Below, one piece after another: positions 1 to 11,656 of a DNA stretch of 64,000 nucleotides. The translations under genes and the position numbers were made by a program. Position 1 is the first letter of the stretch. Each line of letters begins with the position of its first letter. The notes below the pieces were generated by a model. It searched no databases and was not told the DNA's origin. It saw nothing but the letters and a program-made list of their open reading frames with translations. Origin of the DNA: Neodontobutis hainanensis (Eukaryota; Chordata; Actinopteri; Gobiiformes; Odontobutidae); contig JALDNG010000016.1 of assembly GCA_024349245.1 (NCBI GenBank), forward strand, positions 3,496,001 to 3,560,000. Direction: 5' to 3'.

Positions 1-1202
1 GCTGCTCTATTATTCGGGAGACTCCTTTTTCGCTGAGTGTTGATTGCCATGACTTTTCCTCTTCTGTAACTCACTGGATTCTTTTTTTTTTTTTTTTTGT
101 GGGTGTCTTTGAGTTTTTCTTTCTTTAGGGGCTTTTGTGGCAAGAGATCAGTGCTTTGACAGGAGAATGAGGAGGAGGGACAAGGTCGGATGGGATTTCA
201 TTAATCAGACGAGCTTGACGAGTGGGTTTCTTTGATCGGGGCAGTGGGCAGTGCTGCTTGAAATTGTTACGTCTAACTCTGAATGTTACATTTCTAAGTT
301 AAAGTTTACATTGCCAATGCCAGTGAGTCTGCAAGTCCTGAAATGATGATACAGGATGATACATTCGCCTTGACAGAACAAACATTTAATCTTAGTCTTG
401 CAATGATAATGTCCGTTTTGCTGAACAGAAATATTTTTTTCATTTAGTTGATAAATCATTAAAGGCTTTGCAATGCATCTAAGATAAATCACACGGCAAT
501 ATTTGAACTTTAAAAACAGTCTGTGAAATCCTCCCCTAAGGTGTCTGCGCAGCTCTGATACAATCAAGTAACAGAAAATTAATTAACTTTCACTGACCCA
601 ACCACCAAATTAAATGAGAAAAGCAAAGTAAGACGAATGGTGCTGAGGACACTTCCACTGGGAGTTTGCCGTTCAATCACTCTCATCATCGTCTTGTTTA
701 TCTGGCCAATCAATCCACGGTTGCCAGGTTTCTCTTGTACTACTGGATTTTTGTCACACTTGATAAAGCCCTTTCCAGCTGACCTCACCGTCTCCCCATC
801 ATCCACGGAGAGAGCTGGGGGAGAAGTCAATGGACCACAGCAGCGCGACCCTGGATGCTTCAGCTACAAAAAATGGTTGATCCCCAAATCCAATTTTAGA
901 CATCTTTTGTCCGCTGTTTCCTCCGGTGAAAAGGCGTTTTATTATGAACTGGACTCAGTTCTTTGTGAAAAACGAGGTGAACTACAACAGTCTTGCTTCC
1001 ACAGTGAAAGTATTATTTAACTAATTCTTTATTGATGTAAGTAGTAGATTTTGTGGCCTCTCAACCACAACTTTATGATGTATAGCCAACTACAACTGAT
1101 AGAATAAGGATGAACTTTGTTGCTTTATAATATTTGCACAGCAAAATTAAATTTTCATAGAAACTGGTTCACGGTCCACGTATAGTCTGCAAAAGAGGTC
1201 AA
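1..1202. other. Unique non-coding-looking DNA at the left edge
   Basis: No gene is recognised here. A run of T occupies 82-98. Open frames overlap on both strands between 579 and 1020: plus 127 codons from an ATG at 637, and minus 579-830. Neither resembles a known protein and neither has a clean acceptor and donor pair. Both strands being open over the same stretch suggests low stop-codon density by chance, not coding. A minus-strand pyrimidine tract ending in CCCCCAG near 815 could mimic a splice acceptor, but I see no matching donor. Confidence 0.4.
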
Positions 1203-1216
1203 AAATAACTGTTCTG

Positions 1217-1406
1217 AGACATGGGGCCCCATGTTGCATTATTTAAATTCATGAGCCTGGGACTGTTGGTCTTTTTGTCTTATTCTTTGGGGTCTGTGAC
1301 GTTTCAGTGGACTTTGTGGATTGTGTGTTGTGGCACCTCTCTCTTCCTGTGTATTTGGGTATTTTTGTGATTGAAAAATGTGATAAAAATATTGAAAAAT
1401 ATAAAT
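1217..1406 (+). mobile_element. Short retroposon insertion, probably a 5'-truncated LINE tail
   Basis: The 14-base sequence AAATAACTGTTCTG occurs at 1203-1216 and again at 1407-1420, directly flanking this 190-bp segment. That is the expected target-site duplication of a target-primed retrotransposon. The inserted segment ends in an A-rich tail (ATAAAAATATTGAAAAATAT) at its right end, so its sense orientation is plus. The length fits a severely 5'-truncated LINE copy. No coding remains and I cannot name the family. The flanking repeat and tail are seen directly; the LINE assignment is inference. Confidence 0.6.
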
Positions 1407-1420
1407 AAATAACTGTTCTG

Positions 1421-2854
1421 GCTTCACTACCAAGCACAATCTCCAGGAACTGACAAAGAAAATAAAACTACTGCAGTTTTCCTGTTTTTACCTTTATTTA
1501 GCCGAGAGAGTCCCATTGAGAATGCAAATGTATTTTTCAAGGGAGCCCTGGCACCACAGAAAACCAATTGTCTACTTTTAGTATTGTACATTTTATTCCG
1601 TTGATAGAGAAAAGACTGTGCAGACACAGAGAGAACATGATACTCCAAACAGAAAGATGCCGTCACTCTTGGGACCTTTGTGCTACCTTTTCTTGCTGCC
1701 AATTTTATATGTGTACCTGAAATTTCAATATGTTAAATCTGTTATCTGTTTGCATCTCCCGTTGTCTATTTTATCTGTTTTTGGACTCGGTTGTTCTTAA
1801 GGGACAGCTGTTAAATGTAAATGTATTCCAACCACAGTCAGAATTAGATATTTGCATTAGACTGCATCTCATCTACTGGCTTAATTTTTCCATTGCAAGC
1901 TGATTTAGGATTCAATTGGTACATCTTTTCTACTGTGTTATCTCCCAGTGGCTGCTTACTGATTTATTTATTTATTTTGAGAAAGGCTGATCGATTCAGA
2001 TTCAAGAAACATTGCTAGAGATTCATTTTGCAAGCCTACGCAAACACTGGACCTAAAAATCTACAAAGACATCCACAGAGCAGAATGCAGATCTATTTTG
2101 TGTTGACCTTTATATTTCACATCGCTGTTTCAAACGCTAACTTTGATGGTTGCTGGAGGCTTTGAAAAACCTACTTTAGAAACATTTTGGGTGGAACGGT
2201 CAGACTATAAACAAGCGAGCCTCTGCCTCTCCCTTCTGTCTTTGTCACACTCCAGCTCACACAGACACACAGCTCCCAGCCGGCCAAAAATCTTGACACC
2301 CACCCATCAAACATTACACGCCACTTTGAGGAAAAGTCAATACATTTTGGTGTTAACTTAATTAGCTCACTAATCTGAAACAAAGTCAGTTCCTGCTCTA
2401 CTTGTCTTAACACTCTGTCCCACACATTATACATCCTGCGAGGGTTTCAAGAGTGCACACTTACGAAGGTCCTCTATCGTCTGCTCATTATTTCCCACTT
2501 TATCGAGAACACGAGTGTAATGACCTCAGCAACTTACCCTGCATTGTGTTTGGAGAAACTGTACCGCACCCTATAATAACACAGCAACAGCAACCGCCAG
2601 CGCTTACACCATGGAAACCAACCCAATACAGCTTTTCAAGAGTGATACATGTACAAGGTTTTAAGGAGTGCTTTTAGGGTTGTATTCATTAACTATGCCC
2701 AGAAGGATTGTCTAAACCTAAGTAGTAAATGCAATCACGGTAGAGGTTCATAAAAGCTCAATTGTGAACAACACAATCGACTTTCTATTGACGTTTTCTC
2801 GCCTCTGAAAACACAATAGATTGACGGAAAGGCCCTGTCGTGGCAGTCTCAAGT
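1421..2854. other. Intergenic or intronic DNA, nothing decisive
   Basis: No gene is recognised. A pyrimidine-rich stretch at about 2219-2250 ends in CACTCCAG and could serve as a plus-strand splice acceptor, but the nearest GT downstream is a poor donor. A short TTTA run lies near 1962-1976. The rest appears unique. Confidence 0.35.
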
Positions 2855-2973
2855 GCGGGTAAATGGAGAGGGTTGCACCAAGAAGTGCTTCTGGTGTAAA
2901 TTATTGCCAAGCTACTCATGCAAACTACTTCGGTGTGGCGACCCCCGGATGGGGATAAGCTAAGGTCGAGCCA
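2855..2973 (+). repeat. Diverged 3' tail of a fish non-LTR-type interspersed repeat
   Basis: The segment follows, in order, the landmarks of a very common teleost interspersed repeat: GGGTAAATGGAGAGGGTTGC, then an AAGAAGTGCTTCTGGTGTAA block, then GCCAAGCTACTCATGCAAAC, then GGTGTGGCGACCCCCGGATG. In well-preserved copies this tail ends the 3' region of LINE-like elements. This copy is strongly mutated and no reverse-transcriptase frame remains beside it. The motif order is seen directly; the family link is from memory of fish repeat consensus sequences, so the exact family is left open. Confidence 0.55.
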
Positions 2974-4033
2974 CAAAGCAACATGTATTAACACAACAGC
3001 ATTTTTAAGTTGCGGTGCTGTCTCCTGAACTGAGCTTTTAGCACATGAATAAAAATCTAAATGGATTGTCTCGGTCAATCATATGCATCTGTAAAATATT
3101 AACAATGACAGTATTACAAGTACAGCAGCAATAATAAATATGATGATGAAATGTGGTTGCAATGCTGACTAATAAAAAAAACGACTGCAGAAATCCAAAC
3201 ACAAAGTGCGGCTCTCAATCTGTATTTTCACGGGGTTCTACCGTTTGAGTGTTTTCTTCTTAACCAAGTGAAAACATCAGTGCAGTAATTTCCCATGGAA
3301 TAATAAATCACCTCTAGCCTGGAGACACACAAACAGGGCACGGGGTGTGATGGATGGCCAGGCTGTTAAAATGTGAAAGGCCATAGTTTGAATGGAAAAC
3401 TACAGCGCCACTCTACAGTACGACGCCACGGCCAAGAGGCATTCTGGCAAAATGAAACTAGCCATTATCATGAGAAATAATCGCAAGAGGGAAGGGTGAT
3501 TTGAAACGATGTCGCTTTGGGGGGACTGACTGGAACGACGTCCGGGCGCTGACACAAACACATTGATGGGTGACGAGAGAAGTGTGAGTGAAATATTATA
3601 AAAGAGGTGCAGTTATATTTACCTGAAGTAACTTGAATAAACAGAGTTTGGGATAAATTAAAGATGATTAGTCTAAACATAAAATGCATGCAATTTTATT
3701 TTTCCTTTTACTATTTTCCACCTCTTTTTGGGTTACACTAATGGAATCCACTTAAACATACAGTACAGCAAAGGTTGGTACGGGTAACTACAGGACAGCA
3801 GCGTCTGCTCTGTAAACAGGAATATCATAGAAGTGCCACACAAGTTGTCTTTTAATACAAGAAATTAATCACACTTAAACAATATTCCTAAAACAATTCC
3901 TAGTTTTTTGAACTTTAAACTAAGAAACGTGTCAGTTTTTTTATATTTTAGGAGCACACTATTAAAGGTCACATGTTATGCTCTTGTTTAATCCAATCTA
4001 GACAGCAAATGCAATGTTTTCCATTAACGAAGC
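2974..4033. other. Unique DNA, no gene seen
   Basis: I see no gene, RNA or mobile element here. A plus-strand stretch around 3300-3440 has lower AT content and looks unique. Minus-strand frames are short and unremarkable. Confidence 0.35.
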
Positions 4034-4139
4034 CAGCGCTGTCAAAAATTGGAAACAGAAGTTGCTAATATTGCTGAAAAAAGTACAACATTGAAAACAG
4101 CGCTGTCAAAAATTGGAAACAGAATTTGCTAATATTGCT
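4034..4139. repeat. Tandem duplication, 42-bp unit copies at 64-bp spacing
   Basis: A 42-bp sequence beginning CAGCGCTGTCAAAAATTGG occurs at 4034-4075 and 4098-4139 with one substitution (G at 4061, T at 4125). A 22-bp stretch separates the copies. The near identity indicates a recent local duplication. The second copy runs into a plus-strand open frame (4126-4500) of 124 codons that I do not recognise. Confidence 0.85.
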
Positions 4140-7100
4140 TCACACAGAACGCTGGCAAAGGGATCAATCCCACAGGCTTCTTGCTCTGAGCAGTAATGCT
4201 AACAAATATGCCTATGCTATAATAAGCAGGATTTTTAATAACACGCTGAAAATCCCTTTTTATCTACACTGTCCCATAAGAAAATGTGAGGGAAACGTGT
4301 CTGTAGACAAACTGCTCAATGACGTGGAAAATACATTGCAGGACTACTATGATAAGTGGTTATATTTTCAAAGCTGGAGGAAACCTGGATTTGACTCCTT
4401 CAGTTACTACGACGACACAGGTGACCTGACGGCAGCAGTGTTTACAATGATTTCTCCTGCTTTGAGGACTGTACCCTCGTCTGAAAATGCCAGGCATTAA
4501 TAAGAGACAGCAAAAGGCAAGTCAAGGTAAAGTTAAGTTATGGCGCCTAATAATGTAATACGGCTGTAAAAGTGAGCCTGGAGAAGTTGCTGCGGTGCAC
4601 AATAGGCTTGTGGCGGTGTAAAAATGCAGCGAGTGTATCTCCTCCTCTGCAGTAAATTGTGTGTGACTGTTTTGCGTGTCCATCATTCCTCTCAATGGTC
4701 TAATTACAGCCGGTTCCACCTGGCTACACTCCTCTGTCCTCGTCCAGCGCCGGGATGATGCTAATGTGGCGCCGGTGCCCAGATTCACAGATGAGAAGTG
4801 AAAACAGGGAATAATTGCTGTTTGAGGTGTAGCGATGCACATTTTCATCACAATTTGGGCTTTGTTTCTAGTTGTACTCGTCTTGTTCTAACAGCTTTGC
4901 TTTTCAATTATAGCAAGATCTCACAGATGTATGCTTTCATTAAACCCAAAGACATAAATCATTGTCATATAATAATAAGAATTCCCTGATCTTCTTTTTC
5001 ATCTTCATCTGGGCGTTATTATGAGAGAGCCTTCCTCAAACCTGGCTGTAGATCGGTGTGCATGCAGTGGCTCTCTTCAGAACCTCACTCAGAGATCTGA
5101 CGGAAAAGGCTCCGACGACACGTCACAATAAATGAGAAGTCCCTGCTTTGGCGCTCCCATGAAAGTCTGTATTCTTTTATTAAAATAACGACAGAGACGC
5201 AGTCTGAATAATACAAGTTTGAGGTTCACTTCATCAAGCAACAGATTTCTGCTTTCAACTCCAGCTTTCTCTCATCATTACCCCTGAAAGTCATTTTGAA
5301 GCTGTCACTCAGCTTAATTCCCAAAACTTCTGAAAAACCAAATTTAAGCATTTTATCATTAAAGAAGAAAGAAAAAATAAAGTAAAAAGTGAAATGAGTT
5401 TTGGCAGACGTCTTTTCTATAACGGCAAAATAAAACATGACCAGTGACAGTCTTTGGTTTCAGCCTGGTGTAACTTTAAAAAGCTGGGTGGCACTGTGAG
5501 TTGAAGTTATGCCATCATCATTATTCTTAAAGTTATGATGGGAAATATTGAGAAAAGTTTCAATATTTCTTTTTTATATTTCTTAACCATATGAGAGGAC
5601 AATAACAGGTTTCCCAGAACGCATTAAATACAAGCTGCAATATAAGTCTGATGAAAATGTGAAGAAAGAACAAGAATAAAGAAAAGACGCAGAGGACTTC
5701 CTTTAAAGCCTCCTGCAGCAAATAATGATTTGTAATAAGGTACTTGTCCAATAGCTTACGTAGATTTAAAAAATCTGCTGCCCACTAAACGTTCAGCCTC
5801 TGTTCAAATAAAACTCTGATGTCAACTTGTGTTAGAATTTAAACATCAGAAAAAATACTTAAGTCCAGGCCTTGGGGATCTTAATGTTCTATAGAGCCAT
5901 TATCACATTTGATGACATAAAAAATTCAGAATTTATACAGTCATTTCAGGTTAAGTGTGTGATCCTGGCACACATCCAATTGGAAATCCAGCGCTCAATA
6001 ATTAGTACTTACATATGGTTATTATTCTTTGAGCCTAATTGCGCAACAGGGGATGACACTCCAATTGTTCAACCCCTCACTGCCATTACTGTGTCTGTTG
6101 TGGGCTCATTAGCACGGGCGAGTGTTTGTTTCAGTCGTCTATGAAACCCCAGCTGAATGACAAGCACTCTGAAATCAAAATGCACCGTGAGCATTCGCTT
6201 CACATTAGATCTTGGCTTTGGCAAACGCCGTTCAAAATGATCTACTTATTAGCAGGGCTGACAGTTATGACTGAGCGGACAAATTCAAGTGGTGACAGGA
6301 GACAGGCTTTTGAAATTAGGCTGTGATTTAAAAGGACAAGTACAAAATGTGTGTAAATCCCTTTTTACCGTAGACACATGGCAGCTCAAATTAGGTGCCG
6401 CTGTGGATGCAGTGTAACAGGTAGGAGACAGGATGTAAACGCTGTATGACAAGCCTTTAGAGTAGAGCTACTGTCAAAGGAGGCACATGCCAATATATTT
6501 CCTTCAAGTCGGAGGCAGTTCAAAAGAGAGCGAAAACTAGCTCAATGTTACACTTGTCAACCTGCAGACATTTTTCTTTGACAGAAAAAAATTGTCTCCA
6601 GGAGTTGGACAAACAGGTAATCTCACCAAGCAAGATGTCTTTGAGCCCCATTTCCGCAAACCCAGTCACTCACGGAGAACATGTGAAGCCCCTTTCTAAG
6701 TAAGTGCCCAACATGGTGTCACTTCAGATTCAAATTGAGACTGTTCTCAGACTGAATGCTTCTTTTATGAAAGAGAAAATCCATTAAGGCAAAGAGCTCT
6801 TCCTCTGAGGTGGCATCAGTCAACCCTGGCAGCGCTGCAGAGAATCCAGACGCTACTCTGAAAAGAATAGCACATAATGCCACTGTACAGTTTATATTAT
6901 ATTTCTCTTAGGCCTCCACGCGCATGACTTCTAATCCCATTGGCTGCCAGGCTGTTTCTCAGCAGGTGGCTGCTATGGAGAGCCTTTTGTGGTGATTGAT
7001 TTTAAAGCCAGTGTGAGGCGAGCATGCACATAAGGTGTTGAGGACAGGCTGAGATAAGGCTCTATGTAAAGGATGAAATAGTGTTTTAACTGTGGGAGGT

Positions 7101-8116
7101 GAGACAACAGCATCAAGTAAGCATTTTATAACCCAAGCACCTTGCCTAATGAAATACGGCCACGTGAGACATTTATTGCTGTGAACTTTAAATTATCCAT
7201 GGAGCCATTTGGAAGTCAGATTTCCGGCTTGTGTGAGTGCGGACATATTTTACGGCCTTCCTCTCCACTTTAGCACATGGGAATTGAATTTGAAGATATT
7301 ACACAACACATGTGACCTGTATTGGGTTTGCAGACAAATAAATGATTGGCTATCTCTGGCATCTTGGTCCAGTGTTGGTTTTTACCAGTGCCCCTTCCTA
7401 CTGTAATTCTGTTAGCGAACAGTGGGGTTTAGCTCTGTGACTGATCCTAATCTTCCCAGAGATCCACTGAGTGAACACAGCAGTGTGTTATGAAACAGTT
7501 CTCGCCTTACTCATGTCCAAGTTATGACAAGTACTGGCCACCCAAACAGAGGATAAGAAGTGGAATGAGATTAATTTAGACGCTTGGACTGTTTTAGTGT
7601 CTTGTGTTTCAATATAGTTGTGACAAACAAGGTCATCCAATTGTATCAATGTTAATTAAATGGAAATATGGAAGAGACAACTATTTCACAGACAAGTTCA
7701 TATTTAAGTTCTTTATGCTTGAGATTAACCGCTTTGTTTGAAGCTATTGGTTAGCATTTCATTGGTTGGACATCTGTTTGATTGCATAATCTACAGTATA
7801 TTATGCAATTAGGGAAAATGTCTTGGAAACATAGTCCTACATTGAATGAAATTTGAATCTGATATTAACCAATGTTGGTCACATACATTAAGTTTATGGC
7901 AGTCCCTCTTTTGCACACATAACTCACACAGTGGCTAATTTTTTATATATTTTTATTTTGTTACACACAATATGCCTAAATCATAATCTAACAGAAGAAA
8001 ATGATACGACAATGATACAATGTACTGACCCACCTCTAGCTGGTTCTGCCTCTTAAAAATCCACCTCAACTCCACAGAGCCCAGACTAATGCTTTGTATA
8101 GAATAAGCAATGGGTC
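4140..8116. other. Long unique stretch, possible conserved non-coding DNA
   Basis: No recognised gene. An open frame at 4126-4500 matches nothing I know. Unique, low-repeat stretches that resemble conserved regulatory DNA lie near 5990-6300, 6360-6720 and 6900-7050. A plus-strand acceptor-like site (TTTTTCTTTGACAG, ending at 6584) is followed by a donor-like AAACAG/GTAATC at 6616 and a better CTAA/GTAAGT at 6700. They enclose a stop-terminated frame of about 36 codons. A perfect 10-bp inverted repeat (ATTGCATAAT, 7781-7790 and 7800-7809) is also present. None of these is strong enough to call as a gene. Confidence 0.3.
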
Positions 8117-8156
8117 AAGATAAACGGGTCTTCATGGAGGAAGACCAGTTTATCTT
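8117..8156. repeat. Stem-loop, 17-position stem with one mismatch
   Basis: The left arm 8117-8133 (AAGATAAACGGGTCTTC) pairs with the right arm 8140-8156 (GAAGACCAGTTTATCTT). There is one mismatch (8126 against 8147) and a 6-nt loop. It is too short for a typical microRNA precursor and pairing does not extend outward. It may be a simple palindromic mutation product. No known RNA is recognised. Confidence 0.6.
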
Positions 8157-8685
8157 CTTAATCCATGCTCCTGTCTGTTTTACATTTCTCCCTACAAATA
8201 CAGTCTGTTTAAGGCATGCCTTCTAGGGGCTTTCTATGGGATAATGCACTACCTCATTACAAATTTATAGAAGCTACTATAAACAAATATTACTATAAAT
8301 GAGCCAAATCCCTGTGGAAATATCAATTTCACATGATTTAATTCATGAAAAGCCCCAAATGAACTGCAGCGCTAATGCTTAATATGGTTAAGACCAAAGC
8401 CTTGATACAAAGATTATACAACAGGCCAAATACCAACAGACTATGGGTCACTACGGTAAATAATAGGAGACTCATTTAAATTCTGGCAGTGCAACAGGAA
8501 ATTTCATGCTGCGTTTAAGGTTGCACAGGGGTTTTACAGATTATGTTTGAGGATTTGACCTCTAATTCTGGAGGCGGATCATACAAATAAACTGCTGCTG
8601 TGCCATTTCTCTTCGAACTCAAAAAGCAACAGGAGTCTAGACAGACAGCAGTATGTATAACGTGGCTTACATCTCGCCAACAGAG

Positions 8686-8880
8686 CAGTATACTTTCTCT
8701 CCAGTTCTTATCGTTTCTCTGGTGAACTCTGACAGTCTCGTTCTTAACCATCCTCCATTTTTCTCTGCGCGGCCCCTGTTCTTTTTTCTCGATCTCCAGT
8801 GTCTTTCTCTGTTAAGTTTAGTTTTCTCTTGATCTCCCTGTGCTTTTTCACATCCCCATTCTGTCGCCGCCTTTTCAAGT
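8686..8880. repeat. Pyrimidine-rich tract on the plus strand
   Basis: The plus strand is strongly biased to C and T over nearly 200 bp, with many TTTCTCT and CTTTTTTCTC runs. The complementary purine bias gives the minus-strand frame 8667-8897 its charged look (many K, R and E residues), so I do not treat that frame as coding. Such tracts are low-complexity or can form triplex DNA. No precise repeat unit is visible. Confidence 0.5.
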
Positions 8881-9198
8881 CGACAGATTGTCTTCAAACA
8901 CTGTTGAAAAAGTAGTTTCTACTTTCTATGGACGATATAAGTTTTCTTACTTAAAACTCACATACTACACTAAAGGAAATGTACTGCAGCTATTATGACT
9001 CCTTTTCTTGGCTTTATATATATTCTTCTAAGGCCCACCTTCAGACCTGGCATTAAACTCTAAACAGAGTGATCAAAAACTAATCTGGCCAGCCTAAATG
9101 CAAGATATGAATGCTTGCTAAGATCTTAGGATGAATTTGGAATTAGCCTGGATCAGATGTTTGCAGATGTGTTTGGATCTCTGTGGAAGTGACAATTG

Positions 9199-9272
9199 GC
9201 ATGTGGATTGTGTTGAGGTACTTCCTACACAACGTCAGTGGTGTAGGAAGTACCTCAACAGCAACACAACAT
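9199..9272. repeat. Hairpin with a perfect 20-bp upper stem; microRNA-precursor-like shape
   Basis: TGTTGAGGTACTTCCTACAC at 9211-9230 is exactly mirrored by its reverse complement at 9241-9260, leaving a 10-nt loop (AACGTCAGTG). Pairing can continue imperfectly outward to about 9199 and 9272 (for example ATTG against CAAC, with small bulges), giving a hairpin of about 74 nt. The size and shape would suit a microRNA precursor, but neither arm matches a microRNA I know. The perfect arms also fit a recent template-switch palindrome. The stem is seen directly; function is unknown. Confidence 0.7.
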
Positions 9273-10899
9273 TTTATTAAAGGCTTAATTAAGTTAGTAT
9301 GAGGCACTGGTATCCACTCTTATTTGATCTTTAAGTAATTAGAAAAAAATACTGCAAAGATCTTGTGGCCTTTTATGGTTAATATATTGTGAAATATTAA
9401 CACCACGTGAAGTAAAGGGCTTACTGTATCTTAAATGTACAGCGTGGAAAAGTGTTTACATCACCTAATGATCTGTGAAAAGACTTTATCTCTTGAAACA
9501 ATGACACCTTAGGGATTGGTCAAGTAAATTTTGCCTCTTTTACTACCAGCAGCAGAGGGGCAGTCATACTTCTGACTAACACTCTTCCATTTAAAAGATA
9601 AATATGAACTCTCAGATGATGCACATTTATTAGAAAAGGCTGTCCTGGACCAACAGAAGCGAGGATTTGTTTCCAGATTTAATTCTGAATTGCAGAAATT
9701 AAAGGCACACAAACAATATTTTTTACGGACAACTTGGAACACACTGCTCAAAACAACAACAGACTCTAAATTTAATGAGAGGAATTCCTGCTGCTGCCTT
9801 CAAAATCTATTCAATCTTTAATAAATATAGAGAAATGCAATATAATAGTTTACGTTTACATTTCTCCATACGTATGCAGTAAGTTCACTCAATGAGCTTC
9901 TCCAAACTGTGCTAAATGGAAACTACTCAAAAGGACTAGATGCCATTGTCTCTGGGAATGTAAAGAGATTGAAGGGTTCTGGCAGGCAGGAAAGTAGAGG
10001 AATGAGTCTGGTGATAGGACAGACACTCCTACCCAGTCCATTGCGCTGGAGCTTTGAAACACACACAAACAGATTGTTCAATTCTTACTGATGCTGGCCA
10101 GAAAAGCCCAAATGGGCTGGAGGTGTTGAATTGTTGAGAGCTCTGGTGTGTGGTGGCTCTAGACAGGATGAGGTTTTGTTTAGGCGGTAAACTGCATCTG
10201 TTTAAAAAAGTTGAAAATGTTTGCTCTGTGCTATGTTTGAAAACCTAATAAAATATAACATATAAAAGAAAAATTGTAATCAATGGCAGCAGAAAGTGTG
10301 TGAAAGTCACTATTCAATGGCTATCTACAGTGTAAGTTCCGAGCTGATTTTACATTTATCTCCTGAGTACATAACATCTACACATTCCTAGCATCAAGCT
10401 GGACACATGTGTCCAAGGAGAAGACAAATTGAAATGAAAGGTCTGAAGAAGGGCCTCTGATTTGCTCTCAAGGACAAATTCATAAGTATTGTTCTAGCAG
10501 CGTGCTGAGGCATTGGCTTTTGCATTATGTTTTCCCGGTGAAGCCAGTAACACCATGTCACTGGGGGTGTTTTTCTGTCAATGGCAACTTGCAAAGGTGG
10601 CCATCAGAATTCACCACGGATAAAAAGCTCATTGTCTTTGCTTTTAGTCTCTATCTGAGGCAGGTGCAGGCACAAAAACACCTTAAAAAAAAGATGTTTT
10701 CCCTGTGGAATTGAGTCAAACACACAAACAGAACAATATAAGCTGAGGAGATAGAGAATAGGTTGGTTTCTTTGATGTATGTGAAGGTGAATGTGTTTTG
10801 GCTGAGGGGAAAGGTTGGGAAATAACTTAGAAGGTGGATCAACGTAATTTGCTGTTGGTATAAAAAGATGAAAAAGTGGATGGTACCTGACTGACCTCT
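9273..10899. other. Unremarkable DNA with a possible old retroposon tail
   Basis: No gene recognised. The end of this stretch near 10230-10265 (GAAAACCTAATAAAATATAA) resembles the AT-rich end of a LINE or processed sequence, but no target duplication or coding remnant supports that. Open frames on both strands at 9509-9751, 10394-10714 and 10651-10935 are short and unrecognised. Confidence 0.3.
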
Positions 10900-11656
10900 A
10901 CCCCTTGCCCTTAGCCCTTCCCCTTGGCCCTCCAAATGGAGGGGTAGTGCAAAGACTATAGGTTACCCCTAAACTTGACTTGACTGAACAGTCTCAGCTG
11001 CTGTTTCCTCAGTCCCTGTCACAGACAAGACACTGAAGAATGTTACTACGACCATGATAACAACTGTTGGTTTACGTAGTATACGTTTATACTGATGGTA
11101 AAACAGATAGTAGTGTTATACATTAGCTGATAAAAAGTGCAAAAAGTTCTTTAAATACGAGACTGTGACCAGTCGATGAGAGGCTAACGTTAGCAATGAA
11201 AATTTTAACAAAATTTTAACAAAATTTTCAGAGGAGAAAACAGATAAGTGCATAGTCGAGTTCAAGATCTCGAGTCGAGTTCAAGGTTGTAATTTCAAAA
11301 TCCTTTTATTTTGCTCTAATTAGTTACATTTTGCACGTCTCTTTCAGCTGCACAGCCGGTGAATGCACTGCATTATGGGAAATTAACATACCCCTTTGTT
11401 TCAAGTGGGGTCCTCCAACATCTCCGTTTGGAGGGGTGTACAGTCCTTTCCCTTGATCCAGATGAGTATTAGGACACATATTGTAATATTATGTTATGTA
11501 TTAAATTATAATATAAACTAGGCTATATGGGATTGTATATAAAGACTTGTATATATATTATTTTATATGATATAATTATAAACCTTATATTATAGATCTT
11601 TTCATACATCTTTTCTTAGGGGTAACCTATGATCCTTAGAGCTAAGGGCCAGGGGT
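10900..11656. mobile_element. DNA-transposon relic or MITE with inverted terminal blocks
   Basis: The left end carries ACCCCTTGCCCTTAGC (10900-10915) and ATAGGTTACCCCTAA (10958-10972). Their reverse complements recur at the right end at 11641-11656 (one mismatch) and 11616-11630 (perfect). The element is about 757 bp with an AT-rich interior (about 11465-11600) and no transposase frame. The two blocks lie 42 bp apart on the left and 10 bp apart on the right, so the left end has gained or the right end has lost sequence. I see no clear target duplication and do not assign a superfamily. Confidence 0.6.

Noticed and set aside
637..1020. Plus-strand open frame of 127 codons, with a minus-strand frame of 83 codons over part of it
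   Set aside because: Both strands are open over the same DNA and neither product is recognisable. A pyrimidine tract on the minus strand lacks a donor partner.
4126..4500. Plus-strand open frame of 124 codons beginning in the tandem duplication
   Set aside because: It starts within a recent duplication, has no recognisable domain and no splice or promoter context.
8667..8897. Charged minus-strand frame rich in K, R and E
   Set aside because: Produced by a purine-rich strand; composition artefact.
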